64,000 nt of DNA from Neolewinella agarilytica (GTDB lineage Bacteria; Bacteroidota; Bacteroidia; Chitinophagales; Saprospiraceae). Under the pieces are notes generated by a model. That model was not told the origin of the DNA. It worked only from the letters and a program-made list of their open reading frames with translations, and did no database searches. Of this stretch, positions 35,901 through 41,652 are shown one piece after another. Location of the stretch: contig NZ_FOFB01000009.1 of assembly GCF_900110645.1 (NCBI RefSeq), forward strand, positions 70,517-134,516. The letters are read 5' to 3'. Every line of letters starts with the position of its first letter. The first letter of the stretch is position 1. A program made the position numbers and the translations under genes.

Positions 35901-36196
35901 TCATCATCAATGAGTTATTGACCAATACCATTAAGTATGCTTATACGGAACAAGGCGAGGGCGCAGCCGCAGGTGCAGTGGAGGTTAAACTGAGCAAGGA
36001 GACGAAGAAGACCTATCGCCTTACCGTTAAGGATAATGGCAAGGGCAAGGACTTTGCTGCCGGGGCCACCGGCACTGGTTTCGGCAGTCGACTGGTCAAT
36101 TTACTTACCCGGCAGCTGGGAGGTACCCTAACCGAAGAGAATGACGGTGGATTGAAGACAGAGGTGCTTTTTGAGGTAGCGGCTCCTCCGGAATGA
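32963..36196 (+). CDS. Membrane sensor histidine kinase, Reg_prop/Y_Y_Y/HisKA_2
   Basis: 1077 aa. Signal or anchor segment at 6-28 (FLQITISFILVSCCGKLYG). Residues about 40-720 are two-component-regulator propeller repeats (for example IDQAGMLWMS, QDELGFIWLGT, DDEGRIWAS). A Y_Y_Y domain follows (about 725-810, ending in VSPPWYLTWW), then one membrane helix (about 818-838) and a coiled linker. The kinase core is HisKA_2 type with LLKEIHHRVKNNLEVV (His880/881) and an HATPase domain with N-box LIINELLTNTIKYA and G-box DNGKGKDF. There is no receiver or HTH fused, unlike the hybrid systems of Bacteroides. It is divergent from the surface operon and followed by a LytTR-only gene, so it probably senses an external ligand and controls LytTR proteins (inference). 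Confidence 0.88.
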   Translation: MAALKNILFLQITISFILVSCCGKLYGQWLPVEEVEVLLPNGDVYEKSMEVVHIDQAGMLWMSRYPDGLGVYDGEKMIPYGFENGLSTNVWYVSQDELGFIWLGTRNTASERGGVQRSSKPFLNGILPKDGVFLDSLPGLPLLDVEVSALKKDELGNLWAASVDSLLIRYHVDAEGTVSADTIAPPTGVFGGLMIAFKEQQAYLLDRDASRLYRVPIDYEVGDTMEQVELPGSTVGNIHFGPGDRLYWKGAERLFMADAPLAKPLEDIKNNIRELEMGAVKENFVFPDNETMLVQSTGNLIEINTNTLSIRRIYDSALDLNVKPLLDIFKGRTGNIWLATNDGLARMPVDYRAYLSPNLHSTGLSTGLGDEATVQAARMTGPEGKWLTIGTSQGLLLRSEEGTWTAVGEAEGLPYPQVLGVASDDEGRIWASSRQRGINLLTPESNPHDIRVASKTLNLFDRPYLIHQIPSLSSYVPSALNLERASGGDPVPSIWGGNGTFGMVLSDDEPWYLFTKETGLETAVLTFYEKDEQEHVIAANIQTGIFRSKEPFTFEEVQRLATKGKAVSKNRSFAGVRDTGLFEHIPLIWNDVVFPAITIIRKWENELWAGVPGGVLILDLNTLKAREFVSLQDTLRTPTDIAFDPDRNRAWVVTGLGLCEVHLENYELLNVIRKADGLRGEIGYGPQCTVLDETGTIFFGSEKGLAAYRPELARHAKDSFALYVRENDLYQNGWGKNEAYFSYAALDYDNRKKQYQTKLEGYDEEWSDWSKDASLRYTNLPAYLFPKVYKFRVRSQTTNGDWVENEVPTKIEVSPPWYLTWWAALIGLGLLALMIRWFLRFQLRRQAEALALQEAAVIKQQRDEIQKKSDQNELLLKEIHHRVKNNLEVVSSLLELQSAGLTDSEARDAMQAGQSRVQSMGLLHQKLYQGENLAAIEMKGYFGELASSLLESFEAEEKLKVKVDMAPLELDVDTAVPLGLIINELLTNTIKYAYTEQGEGAAAGAVEVKLSKETKKTYRLTVKDNGKGKDFAAGATGTGFGSRLVNLLTRQLGGTLTEENDGGLKTEVLFEVAAPPE
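35959..35977 (-). repeat. Dispersed 20-bp element, copy 7
   Basis: On the minus strand TGCACCTGCGGCTGCGCCC. Encodes GAAAGA in a loop of the kinase ATPase domain. Confidence 0.65.
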
Positions 36197-36218
36197 TTGA
36201 TCAGGGAAGGTTTTTTTG

Positions 36219-36249
36219 CTTCGGAAAGTGAAACTGCCCTTTCGGAAAG
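36219..36249 (+). promoter_or_regulatory. Candidate LytTR operator before the LytTR-only gene
   Basis: CTTCGGAAAG at 36219-36228 and TTTCGGAAAG at 36240-36249 share the core TTCGGAAAG with 21-bp period. Same sequence, spacing and orientation relative to the gene as the site before the surface operon. Confidence 0.6.
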
Positions 36250-36278
36250 GACCCCAATGGAAAGAAGGCCCGATCCGT

Positions 36279-36286
36279 GAATATTG
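36279..36286 (+). promoter_or_regulatory. Candidate -7-like box (GAATATTG)
   Basis: GAATATTG begins exactly 30 bp after the operator and 29 bp before the ATG at 36308. It resembles the box before the surface operon in its ATTG end but fits TAnnTTTG poorly on its own, as expected of an activator-dependent promoter. Confidence 0.35.
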
Positions 36287-36307
36287 GTCATAGTAAACAA
36301 ATACGTT

Positions 36308-36688
36308 ATGACTTTTCAGCACGGACAACTCTCCATCACCTCTGATCCCCGATCTCCCAACCCTTGCCAGGATCGTATTTACATCCACTACAAGAAACGT
36401 ATGATTAGGATTATGACTTCTGATATCCGCTATGTGGAAGCACACCGTGCTTATTGCCGGCTGGTCACCACTGACGGGCGGGAGTTTACCCTTTCCCTTG
36501 CCCTGGGGGTGTTACAAAAGCAGCTGCCTTCTGATAATATCGTTCGCGTCCATCGTTCCTACCTGGTTAATGTCTTACACATCGACCAGATTGAGGACGG
36601 TACAATTTTATCCGGTAAGCAGCTTCTTCCGTTGAGCAGAAGCTGTCGGGCTTCGTTGCTGGGGCGCCTCAGGGTTATTGGCAAGTGA
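36308..36688 (+). CDS. LytTR-only DNA-binding regulator (no receiver domain)
   Basis: 126 aa from the ATG at 36308; an upstream TTG start would overlap the predicted -7 box. Nearly the whole protein is a LytTR domain: RIYIHYKKRMIRI, IRYVEAHRAYCRLVT, IVRVHRSYLVNV and a basic tail. It is close to the LytTR half of the regulator at 3641, but has only a short N-terminal segment (about 25 aa) in place of the receiver, so direct phosphorylation by the neighbouring kinase is not evident. It lies 112 bp after the Reg_prop kinase. A 21-bp-period direct repeat upstream, shared with the surface operon, suggests that it binds both sites and regulates itself (inference). Confidence 0.85.
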   Translation: MTFQHGQLSITSDPRSPNPCQDRIYIHYKKRMIRIMTSDIRYVEAHRAYCRLVTTDGREFTLSLALGVLQKQLPSDNIVRVHRSYLVNVLHIDQIEDGTILSGKQLLPLSRSCRASLLGRLRVIGK

Positions 36689-36788
36689 GTCTCAAGGCCG
36701 GATGGCCTGAATGATATAGGAAAGACATTTGTTTAGAATGAACCCTATCGTGTAGGAGGGAGTCAGGGACGTGCTTATCTTCGCTATC

Positions 36789-37988
36789 GTGAAAGCTCAA
36801 TTGCCTAAGAACGAACTCGCCAGACTCGAGAATCTCAGGCGCTACAACATCCTCGACAGTGATCGCGAGCAGGAGTATGATGACCTGACCTTTATTGCTT
36901 CTCAGATATGTGGGGCTCCGGTCTCTATGATCAGTTTAATTGATAAGGACCGGCAATGGTATAAATCCACACTGGGAGTTGACCCTGACTTACGGGAGAC
37001 CGGTCGGGATATTGCTTTCTGTGCCCACTCTATCCTTGATCCTGAACACCCAACGGTCGTTAAGGATATGCGCAGCGATGACCGGTTTGCGGATAATCCC
37101 TTTGTGGTGGGGAGCCCTCGCGCCGTTTTTTATGCTGGCGTGCCTCTGCTAACCCGGGAAGGGTATGCGCTGGGAACGATCTGTGTGCTCGATTTGCAAC
37201 CCCGTGAACTAACGGAAGACCAACTGGATGCCCTGCGCCGGCTGAGCCGGCAGGTAGTAAAGTTGCTGGAGCTACGGCAGGCGTTACAGCAAACTGAAGC
37301 GAAGCATAATCAGCTTGAGTGGTCTCACAATAACCTGAAGGAGTTTTGCCAGTTGGTGGCTCATGACCTGAAAGCCCCCCTACGGAGTATTCAGCAATAC
37401 ACCGAACTATTGAGGGAGGATCATCAAGACTGTTTGAACGAAGACGGGCTGAAGATGCTGGGCACTCTGGGAGCGCTTTCGGCAGATGCCAGGGAAATGG
37501 TTCAGGGCGTATTACGCTACAGCGTAGCGTTTAATGGTCTTGATGACAACATCGGGCGGGTGGACCTGCATGCAGTAATAGATACACTGAGCAAACGGCT
37601 GCAGCCTTCTGCCGGCAGCCGTATAGAATTCGTGGGAGAGGTGAGCCACCTGCAAACCTCAGAGCTAGCCATAGAGCATATTCTGCAAAACCTTATCGGG
37701 AATGCGCTCAAGTTCAGCGACAAAACCGATACGCTGGTCCGGGTCAGCTGTACCAAAGCCGGCAGTAAATATGAAATAGGCGTAGCTGATAACGGCCCGG
37801 GTATTGCGGAAGAGGAACTGCGAAAAGTTTTCTCTATGTTTTACACAACGGCCCCGGCGAAAGGCGGAGAAGGACACGGAGTGGGGCTTACCATCGTGAA
37901 AAGAATGGCGGAAATGTTAGGGGGTACGGTGAGTTTGTCCTCTACGGTAGGAACCGGCAGTGTTTTCACGGTGACTCTGGAAGCCTGA
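36789..37988 (+). CDS. GAF-domain histidine kinase
   Basis: 399 aa from the GTG at 36789 (MKAQLPKNELARLENLRRYN), chosen because GAF kinases of this type start with this segment; an earlier GTG would add six residues. Residues about 20-165 are a GAF domain (ISLIDKDRQWYKSTLG, DIAFCAHSIL, FYAGVPL). A coiled-coil linker (165-195) leads to a HisKA dimerisation domain with phosphoacceptor His in VAHDLKAPLRS and an HATPase domain (NLIGNALKFS, DNGPGI, GHGVGLTIVKRM). No membrane segment, so it is a cytoplasmic kinase. It follows the LytTR-only gene by 100 bp. No response regulator is adjacent. Confidence 0.88.
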   Translation: MKAQLPKNELARLENLRRYNILDSDREQEYDDLTFIASQICGAPVSMISLIDKDRQWYKSTLGVDPDLRETGRDIAFCAHSILDPEHPTVVKDMRSDDRFADNPFVVGSPRAVFYAGVPLLTREGYALGTICVLDLQPRELTEDQLDALRRLSRQVVKLLELRQALQQTEAKHNQLEWSHNNLKEFCQLVAHDLKAPLRSIQQYTELLREDHQDCLNEDGLKMLGTLGALSADAREMVQGVLRYSVAFNGLDDNIGRVDLHAVIDTLSKRLQPSAGSRIEFVGEVSHLQTSELAIEHILQNLIGNALKFSDKTDTLVRVSCTKAGSKYEIGVADNGPGIAEEELRKVFSMFYTTAPAKGGEGHGVGLTIVKRMAEMLGGTVSLSSTVGTGSVFTVTLEA

Positions 37989-38113
37989 TTTTTGTTGATC
38001 AGAAGGCGCGGTACGTACCCTTCCTGAAGTAGTCATTTTCAGTTCTGTGCGAAATTTTGACTGTTTTTCAGTGACTTATAAAGGTTGCTGTTGAAAAATA
38101 AGTTGTAAAAGGC

Positions 38114-38144
38114 TTGTTTATCGAGGCTAAAGCATCTACCTTTG
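38114..38144 (+). promoter_or_regulatory. Promoter of rplM (TTG ... TACCTTTG)
   Basis: A perfect -7 box TACCTTTG (38137-38144) has TTG at 38114 with 20 nt between, the spacing of Bacteroidota sigma-ABfr promoters. The leader to the GTG start is about 70 nt. Confidence 0.65.
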
Positions 38145-38219
38145 CAGCCGCTTAAGCGAGGACACCCGGAAAGGGAGGAATTTGCCTGGGTGATAACACA
38201 AATAAAATTAAGCAATACA

Positions 38220-38660
38220 GTGGATACACTTAGCTACAAGACCAAGTCGGCCAATGCCGCATCGGTGGAGCGCCAGTGGCACGTAATTGACGCGGAAGGA
38301 GAGATTGTAGGTCGTTTGGCCTCTAAGGTCGCTACCGTTCTTCGCGGCAAGCACAAGCCGGACTTCACCCCTCACTTTGATAACGGCGATCACGTAATCA
38401 TCGTAAACTGTGATAAGGTTCGCTTTACGGGAGAGAAGTTCACCGATAAGGAGTACCTCCGCCACACCGGTTACCCCGGTGGTCAGCGTAAGGCAACCCC
38501 ACGTGACCTGATGGCCCGCAAGCCAGAACGGATTCTTGAAATGGCCATTAAGGGCATGCTGCCTAAGACCAAGCTTGGTCGTGCGCAGATCAAGAAGCTG
38601 CACATTTACGCCGGTGCTGAGCATCCGCACTCCGCTCAGAAGCCGACGGAACTCAAATAA
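38220..38660 (+). CDS. rplM: 50S ribosomal protein L13
   Basis: 146 aa. Start placed at the GTG at 38220, giving [20 protein letters not shown], the usual Bacteroidota L13 N-terminus; the open frame continues upstream, but that part overlaps the promoter. Family motifs include [35 protein letters not shown] and RAVKGMLP-type [14 protein letters not shown]13 binds 23S rRNA early in large-subunit assembly. Followed by rpsI after 161 bp, as the pair is in most bacteria, although the gap here is long and carries a dispersed element. Confidence 0.97.
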   Translation: MDTLSYKTKSANAASVERQWHVIDAEGEIVGRLASKVATVLRGKHKPDFTPHFDNGDHVIIVNCDKVRFTGEKFTDKEYLRHTGYPGGQRKATPRDLMARKPERILEMAIKGMLPKTKLGRAQIKKLHIYAGAEHPHSAQKPTELK

Positions 38661-38727
38661 AGGGTTGCAAAGGGACAAAAGGAATAAAGAAGTAAGGGGG
38701 TACACAAGCCCTGCATTTCAACATTTA

Positions 38728-38747
38728 TTGCACCTGCGTCCGCGCCC
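38728..38747 (+). repeat. Dispersed 20-bp element, copy 8
   Basis: TTGCACCTGCGTCCGCGCCC in the rplM-rpsI gap. Identical over 20 bp to the minus-strand reading of copy 1 near 373. Confidence 0.75.
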
Positions 38748-38821
38748 AAAAAATAAAAAACCCGGGACAAAGCCGGAATTGGATACCCTCCTGTTCTCTT
38801 TTCTCCCTTAATCCATTACTT

Positions 38822-39211
38822 ATGGAAAAGATCAATGCCATTGGCCGACGCAAAGCTTCCGTAGCACGCGTTTACCTCTCTCAGGGGTCCGGAAAAATTA
38901 CCATCAACGGTAAAGATTACAAAGAATACTTCCCCCAGAAGCACCTTCAGCCTGCGATCGTTCAGCCTTTCAGCATCATCGAGGTGGACAATGCTATCTA
39001 TGATATCATGGTCAACGTTGCCGGCGGTGGTATCAAAGGACAAGCAGAAGCTATTCGCATGGGCATCAGCCGCGCGCTGGTGAAGCTCAACGAAGATTTT
39101 CGCAGCCCGCTTAAGAGCCAGAAAATGCTTACCCGTGACGCCCGCGTTGTGGAACGTAAGAAGTACGGTAAGCCCAAGGCGCGTAAGAGCTTCCAGTTCT
39201 CTAAGCGTTAA
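38822..39211 (+). CDS. rpsI: 30S ribosomal protein S9
   Basis: 129 aa. Starts MEKINAIGRRKASVARVYL, the classic S9 entry, and ends in the basic RKSFQFSKR tail that reaches the P-site tRNA. Internal motifs GKITINGKDYKEYF, GGGIKGQAEAIRMGISRAL and MLTRDARVVERKKYG are complete. Same strand as rplM and rpsB; an inverted heptamer palindrome follows its stop. Confidence 0.97.
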   Translation: MEKINAIGRRKASVARVYLSQGSGKITINGKDYKEYFPQKHLQPAIVQPFSIIEVDNAIYDIMVNVAGGGIKGQAEAIRMGISRALVKLNEDFRSPLKSQKMLTRDARVVERKKYGKPKARKSFQFSKR

Positions 39212-39217
39212 TTTCTG

Positions 39218-39303
39218 GTTGCAGGTTAGAGGTTACAGGTTGCCTTGTGACTTACCTACCTCATTGACCTGCAACTTCCAACCTGCAACTTGCAACTTGC
39301 AGG
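39218..39303. repeat. Palindrome of inverted tandem heptamers (GGTTGCA), second site
   Basis: Left arm 39218-39244 is built of GGTTGCA/GGTTACA units; right arm 39266-39303 of the complement (CTGCAAC, TTGCAAC). Same unit as at 2847-2943, but here between two co-directional ribosomal genes, so it may attenuate or stabilise the mRNA. Confidence 0.75.
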
Positions 39304-39365
39304 ACAATCTCTAATCCACGTCCAAAACCCTACGCGGGTAATAAGGACTGAAAATATCACTCCCC

Positions 39366-40169
39366 ATGGCTACTAAGCCCACCCACCAGGAGCTGCTCGA
39401 AGCTGGCGTACACTTCGGCCACCTACGCCGCAAGTGGAACCCAAAGATGTCTAACTACATCTTCGGTGAAAAAAACGGCATTCACCTCATCGATCTTAAC
39501 AGTACGATTTCCGGAATGGACCGTGCCGGAAACGCGATGCGTCAGATTGCACGCGCTGGAAAAAAGATTCTCTTTGTTGCTACCAAGAAGCAGGCCCGCG
39601 ATATCATTACCGCTGCTGCTACGGAAGTGAACATGCCATATGTCACTGACCGGTGGCAGGGTGGTATGTTGACCAACTTCAACACCATTCGCCGTTCTAT
39701 CCGTAAGATGCAGAACATTCAGCGGATGCTTGAAGATGGTACCCTCGACAGTGTGACCAAGAAGGAAAAACTGACGCTGACGCGTGAGCACGAGAAGATG
39801 AGCAAAGTATTGGGTGGTATTGCGGACATGAGCCGTATCCCCAACGCTATCTTCGTGGTAGACATCGTACACGAGCACCTTGCCGTGGCCGAAGCCAAGA
39901 AGCTCAACATGCGTACTTTCGGTATTGTCGACACCAACGCCGACCCTACCAGCGTTGACTACCCGATTCCGGGAAATGACGACGCTTCGAAGTCCATCAA
40001 AGCGGTCATCGATTACCTCACGGCCTGTATCAAGCAGGGTCTCTCCGAGCGTAGCGAAGAGAAAGACCAGAAAGCAAGTGCGAAGCCGGCTGAAGCTGCT
40101 GCTCCTGCAGCTGCGGAGACTCCCGCTCCCCCGGCAGCGGAAGAGCCTACTGCTCCGGCAGCGGAATAG
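39366..40169 (+). CDS. rpsB: 30S ribosomal protein S2
   Basis: 267 aa. MATKPTHQELLEAGVHFGHLRRKWNPKM is the S2 start; GKKILFVATKKQAR, YVTDRWQGGMLTNF and FVVDIVHEHLAVAEAKKLN follow in order. The last about 40 residues are an Ala/Pro/Glu-rich tail beyond the conserved core, a common Bacteroidota extension that is probably disordered. S2 sits at the head-platform junction of the small subunit. The adjacency to tsf is the ancient rpsB-tsf arrangement. Confidence 0.97.
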   Translation: MATKPTHQELLEAGVHFGHLRRKWNPKMSNYIFGEKNGIHLIDLNSTISGMDRAGNAMRQIARAGKKILFVATKKQARDIITAAATEVNMPYVTDRWQGGMLTNFNTIRRSIRKMQNIQRMLEDGTLDSVTKKEKLTLTREHEKMSKVLGGIADMSRIPNAIFVVDIVHEHLAVAEAKKLNMRTFGIVDTNADPTSVDYPIPGNDDASKSIKAVIDYLTACIKQGLSERSEEKDQKASAKPAEAAAPAAAETPAPPAAEEPTAPAAE

Positions 40170-40173
40170 TTGT

Positions 40174-40262
40174 GGTAGCATGATAGTAATGATAGTATAA
40201 TAGTAGTTGGCCATCGTTGCCGCTACTATCATACTATCATTACTACCTTACTATTATACTAC
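40174..40262. repeat. Palindrome of inverted tandem 7-8-mers (TGATAGTA)
   Basis: The left arm carries TGATAGTA-type units, the right arm TACTATCA-type units, meeting around 40210-40220. The design is that of the GGTTGCA palindromes but with a different unit. It lies between rpsB and tsf, where it could change the ratio of the two products. Confidence 0.75.
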
Positions 40263-40336
40263 TCTACCGGGCACAGCGGTTACCACCCAGGGCCCACCCC
40301 AAATAAAATTTAGAATTACTTAAATTATAATACGCT

Positions 40337-41167
40337 ATGGCCATTTCAGCCCAAGACGTAAAGAAACTACGGGACATGACCGGTTCCGGAATGATGGATT
40401 GTAAGAAAGCCCTGGCGGAAGCTGACGGCGATTTTGACAAAGCCATCGAAGTGCTGCGTAAGCGCGGCGAAAAAGTTGCTGCCAAGCGCGGTGATCGTGA
40501 TGCTAACGAAGGTGCCGTTATCGCTAAGATCAGCGACGACAAAACCTACGGTATTATCATCCGCCTGAGCTCCGAGACGGACTTCGTATCTAAGAATGAC
40601 GACTTCGTTGCTTTTGCTCACAAAATTGCCGACGTAGCTCTGGCCGGTAAGCCCGCTGACCTAAATGCTCTTATGGCATTGCCCATGGAAGGTGACCTCA
40701 CCATTCAGGATAAGGTGACCGAAATGGTCGGTAAGATCAACGAGAAGATCAACGTTACCGCTTACGAGCAACTGTCTGCTCCTCTGGTAGCAGAATACAT
40801 TCACATGGGTAACCGTGCTGGTGTACTTGTTGGCCTGAGTGCAAGCTCAGATGCTGCTTATGATGCTGGCCGTAGTGTTGCCATGCAGGCTGCAGCCATG
40901 AAGCCAATCGCTCTGGACAAAGAAAACATTGATCAGGCTACCCAGGACAAAGAGATCGACATTGCCAAGGAACTTGCGCGTCAGGAAGGTAAGCCAGAAG
41001 CTATGCTTGACAAGATCGCTATGGGCCGTTTGAACAAGTTCTTCAAAGAGAAGACGCTGGTTAATCAGCAGTTCGTGAAGGACAATAAGAAAACGGTAAA
41101 GCAATTTGTTGCTGAGGTTGAAAAAGGTCTGGAAGTGACGGACTTTAAGCACGTCGAACTCGTGTAA
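40337..41167 (+). CDS. tsf: Translation elongation factor Ts
   Basis: 276 aa. The N-terminal UBA-like part ISAQDVKKLRDMTGSGMMDCKKAL and the following EADGDFDKAIEVLRKRG are diagnostic. The core contains SSETDFVSKNDDF, the contact region for EF-Tu nucleotide exchange. Length is normal for Bacteroidota. Last gene of the translation cluster; a strong terminator begins 25 bp after the stop. Confidence 0.97.
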   Translation: MAISAQDVKKLRDMTGSGMMDCKKALAEADGDFDKAIEVLRKRGEKVAAKRGDRDANEGAVIAKISDDKTYGIIIRLSSETDFVSKNDDFVAFAHKIADVALAGKPADLNALMALPMEGDLTIQDKVTEMVGKINEKINVTAYEQLSAPLVAEYIHMGNRAGVLVGLSASSDAAYDAGRSVAMQAAAMKPIALDKENIDQATQDKEIDIAKELARQEGKPEAMLDKIAMGRLNKFFKEKTLVNQQFVKDNKKTVKQFVAEVEKGLEVTDFKHVELV

Positions 41168-41652
41168 TAGTCTTAAAACGGCTTTTAAGTAAGACGCCAC
41201 GTTCCTTTGATCGGAACGTGGCGTCTTTGTGTTTGCGGTATTCTTGTAAGGAGCGGTTAAGGCCGAGAATAAATTGGTGTTGGGCCGGCAATCAGGCTAA
41301 ATGATTATCTTAATAAGAGTGAATATATGGGGTGGGAGATTTGAAAAATATTGTTTAAAGTACACGATAGTTTAGGTGTTAAGCAAACAGAATTTGTCAG
41401 TTAAACGACCTGGTTGTTAAAATTTTACTTAGCTTTATTCCAGATTTAAGTTTTAAGCGAATTCCATCATGAAAAATAAATCGTTGTAAAACCTCTGTTT
41501 CTGCAGAGGATGAGTAGCTTTTGTCATGTAGTATTTTCTGCGTGAAAGCTCGTCACTTCTTCCTTCGATTTTGCTTTGTTGTTGTGATGGAATCCTGAAT
41601 TCCTCGCACTATCCGTATTGGATTGTTGTATTTGTTTTTAATAATGTTTCTC
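41168..41652. other. Intergenic region between tsf and the M14 peptidase
   Basis: Begins with the tsf terminator (41192-41233) and is then AT-rich. I see a tiny ORF at 41469 (MKNKSL) directly followed by a small hairpin (CCTCTG...CAGAGG, 41492-41509). No larger gene and no clear promoter box. It is long enough to hold a regulated leader for the peptidase gene. Confidence 0.4.
41192..41233 (+). terminator. Rho-independent terminator of the rplM-tsf cluster
   Basis: A perfect 14-bp stem (AGACGCCACGTTCC with GGAACGTGGCGTCT) around a 7-nt loop, followed by TTGTGTTTG. Confidence 0.9.

Noticed and set aside
36284-36307. TTG start for the LytTR-only gene
   Set aside because: It would fall within the predicted -7 box; the ATG at 36308 keeps the full LytTR domain.
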